Part shown: one piece after another, positions 36,074 to 46,400 of the stretch
Position numbering within the stretch: position 1 is the stretch's first letter
How the letters are laid out: every line of letters starts with the position of its first letter
From: an uncultured Saprospiraceae bacterium
GTDB taxonomy: Bacteria > Bacteroidota > Bacteroidia > Chitinophagales > Saprospiraceae
Reading direction: 5' to 3'
Length of the DNA stretch: 64,000 nucleotides
Assembly: GCA_937921825.1 (NCBI GenBank)
Contig: CAKZVK010000036.1
Location: forward strand, 50,059 to 114,058
The notes under the pieces: model-generated
Told to the model about the DNA's origin: nothing
The model's input: only the letters and a program-made list of their open reading frames with translations
The model's database searches: none
Program-made: the position numbers and the translations under genes

Positions 36074-39000
36074 ATGAAAAATGTCAATTTCTTCTCTGAA
36101 AAGAGAAGTTTATGGCTTCACAAAATAAGTGATAAACTACTCATGGTCGGCCTCTTTTCGATGGCTATACTAATTCTTCCCCAAACTGTATCGGCCACTA
36201 TAATTGGTCCTTCGTCAGCTTCGACAGCTGGAACAAATGCATGTGCAGCGGCAGCTGGGACAAGTATCCAATCCGTCGCAGCAGATATTGCAATGATAGA
36301 TACTCTGTGGTCATCTGATTGTTCTAATGACATCACAGTCACTCTAATAAATGAAAGCTTATCTTCCACGAGTACTAATTGTGGATGGGAGTACTTCAGA
36401 AATTATTCAATCAATGAAAATGCAGGAGCAAATTGCGATGATGAAATTACTGTAACGGTAGAGCATTATGGTAGTGATCAGTCTGCTCCTACAGGATCTT
36501 ACGGTCCTATATCTGGAATAAATTCTTGTATCTCTGCAGCGCCAGGATTTGATATGGCGGCAGTAGCTGCAGCCTACAGCGATAATTGTTTCTCTACTGT
36601 AGATGTATTCCTTACGAATACCACCACGACAGGAGATGATTGTGGATGGACAGTTACTTTCACATTTGATGTAGCAGATGATTGTTCTAATACCTTAACG
36701 GGAGCAACCTATTCAGTCTCTGGATCTGATATGAGTGCACCTACTGGTAGCTCTACAGCCGGAACTACAGGCACCAATGCTTGTCTGGCTGATGCACCTG
36801 GACTCTTTACTTTTGATGGAGCAGCTGCGCTAAATGGCTTCTCTGATTGTAGTGGAGTAGCTATAGTGACTGGATCTGATGTAGAAACAGTTTCTGGTAC
36901 AGATTGCGCATGGACACTTACATATACCTTCTTAGTGGAAGATGGATGTGGAACAACGACATCAGGGAGCTATACTCATACAGGTGGAGATAATAATGCG
37001 CCTTCTCTATCAGGATCGGCTTATAGCCCAGTGCCTGTAGATGCATGTTTTTCAGCTGCGGCAGGTTTATTTGCTTTTGATGCAACTAAGGCTATTATGG
37101 GCTACACAGATGACTGTAATAATGTGACAGCAACAGAAACTGGCACTGAGGTACTAACTGGTGATGATTGTAACTGGACTATAACGTATACTTATCAATT
37201 AATGGATGACTGTGGTAATATCCTACCTGGAATGACCTATACAGAAACTGGTTCTGATATGACAGACCCTACTGTCGTTACACAAGCTCCAGCTACACCG
37301 TATGTAGTATCTGCAGCCTCGTGTGATATTACAGTAAATGCGAGTACCATAGATAATGGAAGTAGTGATAACTGCTCTAGTGTAATAGGAATCAGTAAGA
37401 CAGGAGTAGCAGGAGATGCTGGAACTTTCGGATCTCCTACAGCAAGTGTAACCTTAGTAGATGGTACAGATTATAATCTAGCAACGATGACTGCTTGTCC
37501 TACATCCAGCTCTGTCTATCTGCATGTCATAGATCAATGTGGCGCAGAGACAATATCTGCTAGTGTGCCAGTGCAGATTACTATCCCCGCTGGCTCTGTA
37601 TCTTTCCCAGCTTATGCAGATAGAACTGAAAATACAGTAGCATCAGATTGTAATCAAGATGTCATTATTGATTTTCCTGTAGTGACTACCTTGTGTGGGT
37701 CTACTACGACACCAAGTATAACTGCAGGTGGAATTCCTTTCAGCGTAGTTAATGGTAACCAATGGCTAGGAGACTTTCCATTAGGGACTACTTCGGTTAC
37801 AGTTACTGCGGTAGATTTATGTGGGAATTCTTTTTCTAATAACTTCAATGTGACTATAGTTGACAATGTAGATCCAGCTGTAAATTTCTGCCCTACGGCT
37901 CCAGCAGTCTTGAGCACGACTTCTACAACTTGTGATGTGTCCTACAGTTATTTTGATGCTACTGGCGAAGATAATTGTGGACTTAATAGTACTACACCGT
38001 TAGAGGTGACTTTCTCAGATGGCTCTGGCGGAGCTGCAACACCAGCTGCTTATCCTTCAAGTTACGTGGTTAGCGCAACAGCAGGAAATCAACAAACGGC
38101 AACTTTTGCAAAAGGGAATACATTGATAACATTTACCTTCCTAGATGCTAATGGTAATTCTAACTCTTCATGTACGATGAATGTGGAAGTAGCAGATAAT
38201 ACGGCACCTACGGTAGCAAGTACTTTAGGCCCAGTCAATTTGACGACTAGTGATCCAGCAGTGACTTGCCCTGCAGCAGGAGTATCATTGTCTACCGGAG
38301 CACTTACTTTTGGAGCTTCATTCACTGTAGGAGGTAAATCATTTACTGCACCAGTAGCAACAGACTTTGCAGATAACTGTCCAGTGTCTGATGGCGTTCT
38401 TGCTGTCAAATCAATAACTAATAATCCTGCAAATTCTAACTGCTGGACTGAGTATGATATAGAATGGGAGTATACTGATTGCGGTGGGAATACCGTGACA
38501 CATAACCAAATCTATGATGTAACCGATAATACACCACCAAGTCTAACTGGCACTTTGCCTAATAATAGTGCCTCTCCAGTAGATGCTTGTATACCTACTA
38601 CACCATCATCCTATTTTGATGCTACTGTAGTGTCTAACTATACTGATGACTGTCAGTCACCGAGCATCATCAATCAATCAAGTGCAGTAGATGCAGGTTC
38701 GACTAATTGTATGTGGTCAGTGACTCATACTTTTGAGGTAACAGATAACTGTGGTAATGTCTTGGCTAGTCAATCTTATCAGACTTTTGGCGAAGATAAG
38801 ACAGCCCCTACAGGAACTGCTCCAATGGGCACGGCTAATAATAATACCTGTAAGCCAACAAACGCAGGTGCACAGACACTATACTTTGATGATGCCACTG
38901 TTCTAGCTGGATATACTGATGCTTGTGGTGGTGCATTGTCCATAGACAATAAAGTCACTAATGTAACAGGGACAGATTGTGCCTGGACAGCGACTCATAC

Positions 39001-42000
39001 TTACGATGTTGTAGATGCATGTAATAATGTCATGACTAGTGAGACTTTCTCAGATACAGGTGGAGATACCGCAGCGCCTACGGCAGTTACAACGCCACCT
39101 GCTACTTATTTTGTAACGAGTACTTCATGTGATGTAACAGTTAATGCGACAGACATAGATGGAGGCAGTGCAGACAATTGTAGCTTTGTGATAGGAGTGA
39201 GTAAAACAGGAATTGCAGGTGATGCTGGTACTTTTGCAGCACCAATTGCTAGTATTACTCTAGTAGATGGAGTAGATTATGATCTATCTACTATTATTGC
39301 TTGTCCAGCAGGCGATATGGTGTACTTACATGTAATCGATGCTTGTGGCGCAGAAACTATTTCTGCTGCTGTAAATGTCGGAATATCAACCCCTCCGGGT
39401 TCTGTGTCATTCCCTGATTATGCTGATGTAACGGCTAACATTGTAGGTACAGATTGTAATCAAGATGTACTTATAGACCAGCCAGTAGTTTCTAAGTTCT
39501 GTGGAATTTCTAGCACCTCTACAATCGTAGGTGTACCTCAGACAGCAGGTCTACCTAATGTTTCTTTTTCATTGGTAGGTAATCAATGGTTAGGAGACTT
39601 TCCTCTTGGAGTGACAGATGTTACTGTTACAGTAGTGGATCTGTGTGGTAATTCAGACGTGGATGCTTTCACGGTAACGATAATCGATCCAGTAAACCCT
39701 AATGTGACTTTCTGTCCAGCAGGTCCTACAGCAAGTGTGCCTACTACAATGACAACTTGTGATGTAAGCTATACATACTTTGATGCCACGGGAGATGATA
39801 ATTGTTCTCTAGATGTGAGTGCACCTCTTACAGTCTCATTCAGTGATGGATCTCCGTCATATACTGTTAGTGGTTCTGCTGGTAATCAGCAGACGAGAAC
39901 CTTTGCAAAGGGAACAACTACAGTAACCTTTACTTTCCTAGACGGATCTGGTAATACGAATAACTCGTGTTCTTTTGATATCACAGTGGTAGACAGCACT
40001 CCGCCTACAGTAGCTAATCCAGCAGCAGATGAGATTCTATTGACTTCTAGTGCAGATGTAACGGGCTGCCCTGTAGATGGCCCTAACTTAATGGTTGGTC
40101 CATGGGTATTTGGACAAGCTTTCAGTGTAGCTGGTAAATCATTTGCTGCACCTGTACGAGTAGATTTTGCAGATAACTGTCCAGAAGGAGAATTAGCTGT
40201 CTTAAGTGTAACTCCTGGAGGAGGCAACCCAGATTGCGAAAGTACATATACAGTAGTATGGGAATTCACTGATTGTGGGGATCTTACAGTTACAGATGTT
40301 CAGATATTTACAGTGGAAGATAAAGAAGCTCCCGTCTTTTCGGCAGCCTCAGCATACATGCCTACGGCTATGAATGCTTGTCAGCCTACAGCTGCAACAG
40401 CACCTGCCTTTGATTCTGCTAAAGCGATGATGGGATATACAGATGCTTGTGGTACTGTTGCTGTGACACAAGTTGGCGCTGCAGTTATCACAGGAGATAA
40501 TTGTTCTTGGGTAGTTACCTATACTTATGATGTTAGTGATGGCTGTGCTGGAAATGTTTTAACAAATCAAACATATACAGAAATCGGAGGAGACATGACT
40601 TCTCCTGCCCTTATGGGAACTGCGTATGCAGGGACTTCTATAGATGCTTGTAAGCCAACTATAGCACAGGCCAATGCACTTTATGCTTTTGACCCAGTAA
40701 AAGCAAGAATGGGTTACACAGATAACTGTGTAGCTGCTGCCGCTCTAACTGCGACAATGACTGCAGGTCCAGATATAACTGGGACTGATTGTAACTGGGA
40801 GGTTGAATATACTTATACTCTCTCAGATGGTTGCGCAGCTAATGACGTTATGGGACTGACTTATAAGGAAATTGGTGGGGATATGACAGCGCCAGTTGGT
40901 GCTGCTCCTGCAGGTACAGCTAATATAAATGCTTGTCTACCTACTCAGGCTGAAGCTGATCAGATGTTAGTGGACTATCTGTCTACTATAATCGCAGGAT
41001 ATTCAGATGTATGCAGTGGTCCTACTACTGCAGCGCAGATAGTAGATAGAGTTAGTACGGTAGCAGGTAATAATTGTGCTTGGACCGTGACACATACATA
41101 TAGTGTGGAAGATGCTTGTGGTATTAAGTTGACAGGTCAGACATATATGGATTCTGGAGCAAGTATGACTCCTCCGACCATTGCACAACCACAACCAGAT
41201 CAAACTGTAAATGCAGTAACTACAGCATGTACACAGCAGGTGGATATTCTGATGTCGATGGGTAATACTGCACAGTGTGGTGGAGATGTAACGCTTACTG
41301 CTGCAGGGATAGATGCCACTGGAAATGCAATTTCTTTGTCTCCAGACTTTGGAGGACCGGGTATTGCTCCACATTGGACTGGTTTGTTCCCTCTAGGTAC
41401 GTCGACCGTAACGATTACAGCTACTGATCCATGTGGATTAACTTCTACAGATGTAGTTGATATTACTGTGATTAATGTATCACCTCCTACTTTCTCTAGT
41501 GGATGTCCAGCAAATATTAGTATTGTAAATGATCCTTTGACATCAACTTGTAATAATCCTGAGACATTTACAATTCCTACAGATGTCATGGATAATTGTG
41601 GAAGTACTGTCTTTGTTGATGTCGCTTTTGCTGGTACTGCTATACCACCTTCTAATAGGATGAACCTTTCTCCTGGGGCTACTGTCACAGATAGCTATTT
41701 TGCTGGTGTAACTACAGTAACTCTTACAGCAAGAAATCAGACAGGCCTTACTGCTTCATGCTCTTTTACAGTGACAACTGATGCGGCATGCACGACTTCA
41801 GCTCCTACCCCATGTGAAGCAAATATTGAAGTAGTAACTGACGATATCCTAACAGGAGGTCCTTTAGCAGTTTTCAAATCTGATGGTTTAACTCAATCAG
41901 ATGATGCTTCTGATACACCTCTACCTGCGCGGAATTTTACTGTGTATCCCACAAGTGCAGGAAATAGTGGTACTGTGATTATGAATGGAGAGAGAATTGC

Positions 42001-42187
42001 TTTCTATGGAGGTACAGCTGTGCTTTTAAATCCTGGTTTTGATGCACAATTAGGTTCAATATTCTTAGCAGATATAGCTCCTTGTGCAAGTGTACTTACT
42101 GGGAACCCAGTAAATGGGGCTCAACAGAACCCTAGTACTGATAATGAGAATAATGAATTGAATGAAGAGGATGAGGGCAGTAAATAA
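36074..42187 (+). CDS. Giant secreted Cys-rich repeat protein 1 (2037 aa)
   Basis: This is a probable cell-surface adhesin or structural protein. It has a signal peptide with a long N-region (hydrophobic stretch about 22-42, cut near VSA). Most of the chain is repeats of about 85-100 residues with the pattern DxTAPxG...NAC...GYTDxC...DCxWxxxYTYxVxDxCGN, plus HYR-like domains (NQWLGDFPLGTTSVTVTAVDLCGN). A block of about 420 residues occurs twice. The C-terminus (VVTDDILTGGP...NPGFDAQLGSIFLADIAPC) is the coathanger-like tail also seen in the propeller proteins, followed by an acidic end. Paired cysteines in each unit suggest disulfides. No catalytic motif was seen. Confidence 0.85.
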   Translation: MKNVNFFSEKRSLWLHKISDKLLMVGLFSMAILILPQTVSATIIGPSSASTAGTNACAAAAGTSIQSVAADIAMIDTLWSSDCSNDITVTLINESLSSTSTNCGWEYFRNYSINENAGANCDDEITVTVEHYGSDQSAPTGSYGPISGINSCISAAPGFDMAAVAAAYSDNCFSTVDVFLTNTTTTGDDCGWTVTFTFDVADDCSNTLTGATYSVSGSDMSAPTGSSTAGTTGTNACLADAPGLFTFDGAAALNGFSDCSGVAIVTGSDVETVSGTDCAWTLTYTFLVEDGCGTTTSGSYTHTGGDNNAPSLSGSAYSPVPVDACFSAAAGLFAFDATKAIMGYTDDCNNVTATETGTEVLTGDDCNWTITYTYQLMDDCGNILPGMTYTETGSDMTDPTVVTQAPATPYVVSAASCDITVNASTIDNGSSDNCSSVIGISKTGVAGDAGTFGSPTASVTLVDGTDYNLATMTACPTSSSVYLHVIDQCGAETISASVPVQITIPAGSVSFPAYADRTENTVASDCNQDVIIDFPVVTTLCGSTTTPSITAGGIPFSVVNGNQWLGDFPLGTTSVTVTAVDLCGNSFSNNFNVTIVDNVDPAVNFCPTAPAVLSTTSTTCDVSYSYFDATGEDNCGLNSTTPLEVTFSDGSGGAATPAAYPSSYVVSATAGNQQTATFAKGNTLITFTFLDANGNSNSSCTMNVEVADNTAPTVASTLGPVNLTTSDPAVTCPAAGVSLSTGALTFGASFTVGGKSFTAPVATDFADNCPVSDGVLAVKSITNNPANSNCWTEYDIEWEYTDCGGNTVTHNQIYDVTDNTPPSLTGTLPNNSASPVDACIPTTPSSYFDATVVSNYTDDCQSPSIINQSSAVDAGSTNCMWSVTHTFEVTDNCGNVLASQSYQTFGEDKTAPTGTAPMGTANNNTCKPTNAGAQTLYFDDATVLAGYTDACGGALSIDNKVTNVTGTDCAWTATHTYDVVDACNNVMTSETFSDTGGDTAAPTAVTTPPATYFVTSTSCDVTVNATDIDGGSADNCSFVIGVSKTGIAGDAGTFAAPIASITLVDGVDYDLSTIIACPAGDMVYLHVIDACGAETISAAVNVGISTPPGSVSFPDYADVTANIVGTDCNQDVLIDQPVVSKFCGISSTSTIVGVPQTAGLPNVSFSLVGNQWLGDFPLGVTDVTVTVVDLCGNSDVDAFTVTIIDPVNPNVTFCPAGPTASVPTTMTTCDVSYTYFDATGDDNCSLDVSAPLTVSFSDGSPSYTVSGSAGNQQTRTFAKGTTTVTFTFLDGSGNTNNSCSFDITVVDSTPPTVANPAADEILLTSSADVTGCPVDGPNLMVGPWVFGQAFSVAGKSFAAPVRVDFADNCPEGELAVLSVTPGGGNPDCESTYTVVWEFTDCGDLTVTDVQIFTVEDKEAPVFSAASAYMPTAMNACQPTAATAPAFDSAKAMMGYTDACGTVAVTQVGAAVITGDNCSWVVTYTYDVSDGCAGNVLTNQTYTEIGGDMTSPALMGTAYAGTSIDACKPTIAQANALYAFDPVKARMGYTDNCVAAAALTATMTAGPDITGTDCNWEVEYTYTLSDGCAANDVMGLTYKEIGGDMTAPVGAAPAGTANINACLPTQAEADQMLVDYLSTIIAGYSDVCSGPTTAAQIVDRVSTVAGNNCAWTVTHTYSVEDACGIKLTGQTYMDSGASMTPPTIAQPQPDQTVNAVTTACTQQVDILMSMGNTAQCGGDVTLTAAGIDATGNAISLSPDFGGPGIAPHWTGLFPLGTSTVTITATDPCGLTSTDVVDITVINVSPPTFSSGCPANISIVNDPLTSTCNNPETFTIPTDVMDNCGSTVFVDVAFAGTAIPPSNRMNLSPGATVTDSYFAGVTTVTLTARNQTGLTASCSFTVTTDAACTTSAPTPCEANIEVVTDDILTGGPLAVFKSDGLTQSDDASDTPLPARNFTVYPTSAGNSGTVIMNGERIAFYGGTAVLLNPGFDAQLGSIFLADIAPCASVLTGNPVNGAQQNPSTDNENNELNEEDEGSK
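37267..38530 (+). repeat. Internal duplicated block, copy 1 (about 420 codons)
   Basis: The segment from PTVVTQAP to YDVTDN aligns with the block at 39077-40330: shared landmarks are TVNA, GAGDAGTF-like (GVAGDAGTF), YLHVID, AETISA, CNQDV, GNQWLGDFPLG, FDATG and FADNCP. It encodes the same domain order in both copies. Confidence 0.8.
39077..40330 (+). repeat. Internal duplicated block, copy 2 (about 420 codons)
   Basis: The segment from PTAVTTPP to FTVEDK is the second copy of the block at 37267-38530. The copies have diverged clearly in sequence but keep the same order of motifs and nearly the same length, so the duplication is old relative to the MopE repeat expansion at 8697-9298. Confidence 0.8.
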
Positions 42188-42275
42188 TGGCCTTATTTTC
42201 TGCTAAATATGATATAAATGAAAAGGAATTAGAGAAGCTCTTTGCTAGTTATTTAGTTGAGTAGACTGATTTAGA

Positions 42276-42313
42276 GGAAGGGACTGATATATAGATATCA
42301 TCCCTTCCTTTTT
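42276..42313 (+). terminator. Strong terminator after giant protein gene 1
   Basis: GGAAGGGA (42276-42283) pairs with TCCCTTCC (42301-42308); the inner TGATAT/ATATCA extends the stem with one bulged C. A T-run follows. It separates the giant gene from the HTH-B1 gene. Confidence 0.85.
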
Positions 42314-42337
42314 CATTTTTATAGTGATGTAATTTCT

Positions 42338-42355
42338 TCATACCCCAACCAATGA
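42338..42355. promoter_or_regulatory. ACCCC-core site upstream of HTH-B1
   Basis: TCAT-ACCCCAACCA-ATGA lies 5-22 bases upstream of the start at 42360. The inverted repeat is only 4 bp, so the structure alone is weak evidence; the core is shared with other sites in the locus. Confidence 0.3.
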
Positions 42356-42359
42356 GCAC

Positions 42360-42560
42360 ATGATAAAATTAACCCCTAGAGAGATGCAGGTACTCAACTT
42401 CATAGCCAATGAATATTCGAACAGACAAATAGCCGAGGAGCTCAGTATCACCAAGAGTTCTGTAGATAAGTACAGAAGAAATCTCTTGCTAAAATTTCAG
42501 AGTAAGAATTCTGCTGGGGTCATCCGAAAAGCCTTCGAGTTGGGTATCTTAAAAATATAG
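42360..42560 (+). CDS. Solo LuxR/GerE-type HTH protein, type B copy 1 (66 aa)
   Basis: The smallest of the set: the protein begins directly at the HTH domain (MIKLTPREMQVLNFIANEYSN) and ends 12 residues after the recognition helix (KSSVDKYRRNLLLKF...SAGVIRKAFELGILKI). It matches HTH-B2 (50605-50820) at 53 of 66 positions by hand count. It differs in the recognition helix from type A (DKYRRNLLLKF against RSHRKNLYIKL), so different DNA sites are likely. It lies beyond the terminator of the giant gene, so it must have its own promoter or depend on read-through. Confidence 0.88.
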   Translation: MIKLTPREMQVLNFIANEYSNRQIAEELSITKSSVDKYRRNLLLKFQSKNSAGVIRKAFELGILKI

Positions 42561-42788
42561 ATATTTGACAATTTGATGAGTTTTTAACTTGTGACTTACA
42601 TATATGTATTCTAATAAATTTAGTGACACATATTAATATGAGTTATTAACTTGGTTTTAATAAGTTCTCTAGTTGTCCTATGGATCAGCCTTTCATATAA
42701 TATACCTCTTAATAAGCTTCTCTATTTATACCGCTCCTAATAATTGGCCCCGTATCATATCCTGTCTTTCTTTGTTGCAAATTGTTAG

Positions 42789-42800
42789 ATATACCCCACG
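42789..42800. promoter_or_regulatory. ACCCC-core site
   Basis: ATATACCCCACG shares the TACCCCA core with other sites in the locus. No good inverted repeat surrounds it, so it is the weakest member. Confidence 0.25.
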
Positions 42801-43076
42801 TAAAGGGATTAATGCCGATAGGTGATTTTCTGAGACTTGTTTTTCCTCTTTTTTGGTCGGATATCACATTTAGGATTACTCATTTGATCTTGCCTAATAA
42901 TCAGATGGTCACCTGTTTATGCATGGAGGATTTGATTAATATAAAAATTGATAACCCTTCATTTGTCCATTCAAAACACTACTCCTTATGGGTTACTCAT
43001 TACTAGTGGTAATGACTATTGGTCATTGTTGATGGTCCTTTTGTCCCTAGTTTTACAAGACCAAACAATCTAATAA

Positions 43077-43090
43077 CTACTCCCCCGTAG
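43077..43090. promoter_or_regulatory. C-rich palindromic site upstream of HTH-A2
   Basis: CTAC and GTAG enclose TCCCCC. The position, 49-62 bases before the start at 43139, is comparable to that of the TTGAT-TACCCCCATG-ATCAA site before HTH-A1. Confidence 0.4.
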
Positions 43091-43138
43091 TTATGACCTA
43101 ATAACTTAAACCCAATTGAAAATTGAAAACAATCTATC

Positions 43139-43378
43139 ATGCAACTACAAACCTTCAACCCAACAGGTCGCACCCTTGTGCACCTAACAGAAAGAGAAAC
43201 CCAAATTCTTTATTTGATGGCTAATGAAAAATGTGCAGTAGAAATTGCACAGTCACTAGACATTAAAGAATCTACTGTAAAGTCACACAGAAAAAATCTG
43301 TACATCAAACTAGATGTAACCAAAAGTGCAGGCGCTGTCCGCAAAGGATTCGAATACGGCTATCTCAGATTTGGATAA
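43139..43378 (+). CDS. Solo LuxR/GerE-type HTH protein, type A copy 2 (79 aa)
   Basis: This is the second type A protein, with MQLQT and the HTH LTERETQILYLMANEKC identical to copy 1. Differences are concentrated in residues 6-15 and at a few positions outside the recognition helix, which differs only by Arg/Lys (RSHRK against KSHRK). The same DNA site is therefore likely. The giant gene 2 starts 68 bases downstream without a terminator. The upstream leader TGAAAACAATCTATC also matches copy 1. A role in controlling the adjacent giant gene is inferred. Confidence 0.9.
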   Translation: MQLQTFNPTGRTLVHLTERETQILYLMANEKCAVEIAQSLDIKESTVKSHRKNLYIKLDVTKSAGAVRKGFEYGYLRFG

Positions 43379-43446
43379 GGAAAATCGACCTCATCTATCA
43401 TATATCTTTTTTCGACTTCATTTTACAATTTTAAAAACCTCATAAA

Positions 43447-46400
43447 ATGAGAAATTTGTACAATCTAAAAATTAGTCTGAGTGGGAATATCCTTCCACCT
43501 AAGATTTATCAGTTTATTGCAGCGGCCTGCTGTATGTTTTTTCTGATGTGTCTCTCGGCTTCTGATGTTTCTGCTCAAGTAGCATCATGTAGGGACATAA
43601 CTCGTCAGGTAGATGCTACAGGTCCAATCACGATTACACCTTCTGATATAGATGATGGTGGATCTGGTTTTGGAACATTTTACATAAATGCAATAGGAAC
43701 TCCTTCTGTAGATCTGACCTGTTCTGACCATCCATCTGTAACACTGACCTTAATAGTAGATGATGGAGTAAATACTCCAGCACAATGTACCTCAGTGGTA
43801 ACACTGGAAGACAATGATAATCCTACAGCTATGTGTATTTCTAGCATTATTGCTGAAGTGGGAGATGTATTGATTCCCAGTGATATAGACAACGGTTCAT
43901 CTGATGCCTGTAGTCCAGGAAGTGAGTCATTCGAGATTGAAGGAAGTGCTATGTATACTGTAACATGCACAGATGCTTCTTCTGGATCTATCAGTGTCGT
44001 TTTGGAAGTGTTTGACATAGATAATAATTCTAGTACTTGTAGTACTACTGTTATTGTCACTGATCAGGTAACGCCTTCACCCAATTGTTCGGATTTTACT
44101 CTAAATCTTTCTACAGGAAGTGCACCTTTTATTGCTGCGTCACTCATTGCCTCTTCTGTAGGTTCTTTTACTGATAATTGTAGTGCAAATGTGACTGAGT
44201 CTTTATCACAGAATTCATTTGGTTGCATTGACTTAGGAGACAATGTAGTAGACTACATCGTTACTGATTCTCATAATTCTGCTTCATGTACAGCAACTGT
44301 CACAGTGGTAGATGATGTAGCACCGACTATTATTTGTCAGACAGGACAGTTTACTTTGAATTTAGATGGTAACGGTGATGCAACTATTTCTACCACTGAT
44401 ATCATTGCTTCCAGTGGTGATAATTGTAGTGCCGTTACAGAATCTTTAGATATCATGGCTTTTGATTGTGATCATATAGGAACTAATATAGTCACTGCAA
44501 CAGCTACAGAAGATGTAGGAGGTCTTAGTTCTTCATGCACAAGAACAGTTGTAGTAGTGGATGTAGATGTACCTGTCGCAAGTTGTAGCCCTACTGATAT
44601 TACAGTTGAATTGGATGCAAGTGGCGAAGCTTCTATTACAGCGGCAGATGTAAACTCTGGTTCATCTGATAATTGTTCAGTAGTACTTACGGCTAACCCT
44701 AAAGACTTTACTTGTGCTAATGTAGGCATTCCAGTGACTGTGACCTTGACTGTAGATGATGGTTCTAATGCGGTGTCCACTTGTACCGCGAATGTAGTTG
44801 TCGAAGACATCAAAGTACCAGATGCTATTTGTGCTACTGCGGCTATTCCGGTAACTCTTTCTGGCCCAGATAATACAGCGGTGGTATCAGTTGCTGATGT
44901 GGATAATGATTCTGGCGATAATTGCGGTGTAGCGAAACTGAACCTAGATTTTATGATACCTTATATTTCAGAATTACATTATGATAACGCAGGTACTGAT
45001 GCTGGAGAATTTATTGAAGTCTCTGGACTAGCAGATATAGATTTATCTGGCTACGCTTTAGCTCTATATTCTGAGACCGGTTATATGTACGATGAAATAT
45101 TTCTGATAGGTACTTTGTCAGGAGGGGATTGTGGTAGCATTGCTTTTCCATATACAGGCCTTCAGAATGGGCCCAATGATGGCATTGCTCTAGTGGCTCC
45201 TTCCGGAGCAGTGCTAGAGTTTATCTCTTATGAAGGCACACTTACAGCAAATTCGGGACCTGCTAATGGAATGACTAGTACAGATATTGGTGTTAGTGAA
45301 GATGCTGTAACACCTATAGGAAGTTCGCTCTCTCTAGAAGACGGAGGCTGGGCCGTAACTCCGTCTAATTCTGAAGGTGCAGTTAATTCTGGGTTGACTT
45401 GTGTCTTGCCTTTTGATTGTAATACTTTAGGTGCTCAGATGGTAACTCTTACCGTGACTGATGCAAATGGTAATACTGATGACTGTACAGCGACTGTTAC
45501 AGTTTTAGAGCAGACAGGCGCTATCTTGGCCAAGTGCCAAGATATTACACTTGATCTCAATACTGGCACAACTATAAGCCCTGCAGATATAGATGACGGA
45601 TCAGTAGGAGACTGTAGTTTAGTTTTGAATAATGTAACTCCTAATAGCTTTGATTGTTCTAATCTCGGGGCTAACACAGTGACACTGGTGGTTACTGATG
45701 GCGGAGGTGCTAACACTTCTAGTTGTAATGCAGTAGTGACTGTGACTAATCCTGCGACTCCTCAGGCAACTTGCCTTACGGACCTAACTGTACAATTAGA
45801 CGCAACAGGTAATGCTACTATCACTACAGAAGATATTGATAACGGTTCTTTCCTTGCATGGAATGGTGACTTAACCATGCCTGCAGCTTGCGGTTCTGTA
45901 GACTTAAGCTTGACTATTGGGTCTTATGATTGTACAGATGTGGGGAAGACTACAGTAATGGAGACACTTACCGCTACAGATCCTGTAACAACTATGACTG
46001 CTACCTGCATGACATTGATCACAGTAAAAGATATGAATAGTCCAACAGCACTATGTAAAGATGTCACTGTTTCAGTCTTAAATGGTCAAGCCTGTGTAAC
46101 AGCAGCTATGGTGGATAATGGCAGTACTGATGAATGTAATGCACTGATTATGGGATTAGATAAGACTAATTTCAACTGTGGTGATATGCCTTCCTATACT
46201 GTAAAGATGACAGTGATAGATGGTAGTGGTAATGAAGATGACTGTACATCTGTGATTACCTTAGAAGATAATACTCCTCCTACAGCTAATTGCCTGCCTG
46301 ATATTACTGTCTATGTAGATGAAGATGATGGTACTCCCAATGATGGATCTCGTGTGCTATCGGCTGCAGAACTTAATAATGGTTCGCATGATATGCAAGT

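Larger units (their letters stand above)
42561..43138. other. Intergenic region between HTH-B1 and HTH-A2 (578 bases)
   Basis: No convincing gene is present; a 74-codon frame at 42782-43006 looks non-coding. It holds an ATATACCCCACG site at 42789-42800 and the CTAC-TCCCCC-GTAG palindrome at 43077-43090. No clear terminator follows HTH-B1. It likely holds the promoter region of the second module. Confidence 0.5.

Noticed and set aside
41200..41688. 162-codon open frame antisense to giant gene 1 (with others at 37654-37917, 38089-38409 and 39886-40269)
   Set aside because: They lie inside the giant coding sequence, recur at equivalent positions of repeated blocks, and translate to low-complexity Val/Thr-rich sequence without a recognisable domain. 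They are shadows of biased codon use.
42782..43006. 74-codon open frame in the 578-base intergenic region
   Set aside because: The translation has no domain or leader, and the composition is like the surrounding non-coding DNA. It may just be chance.
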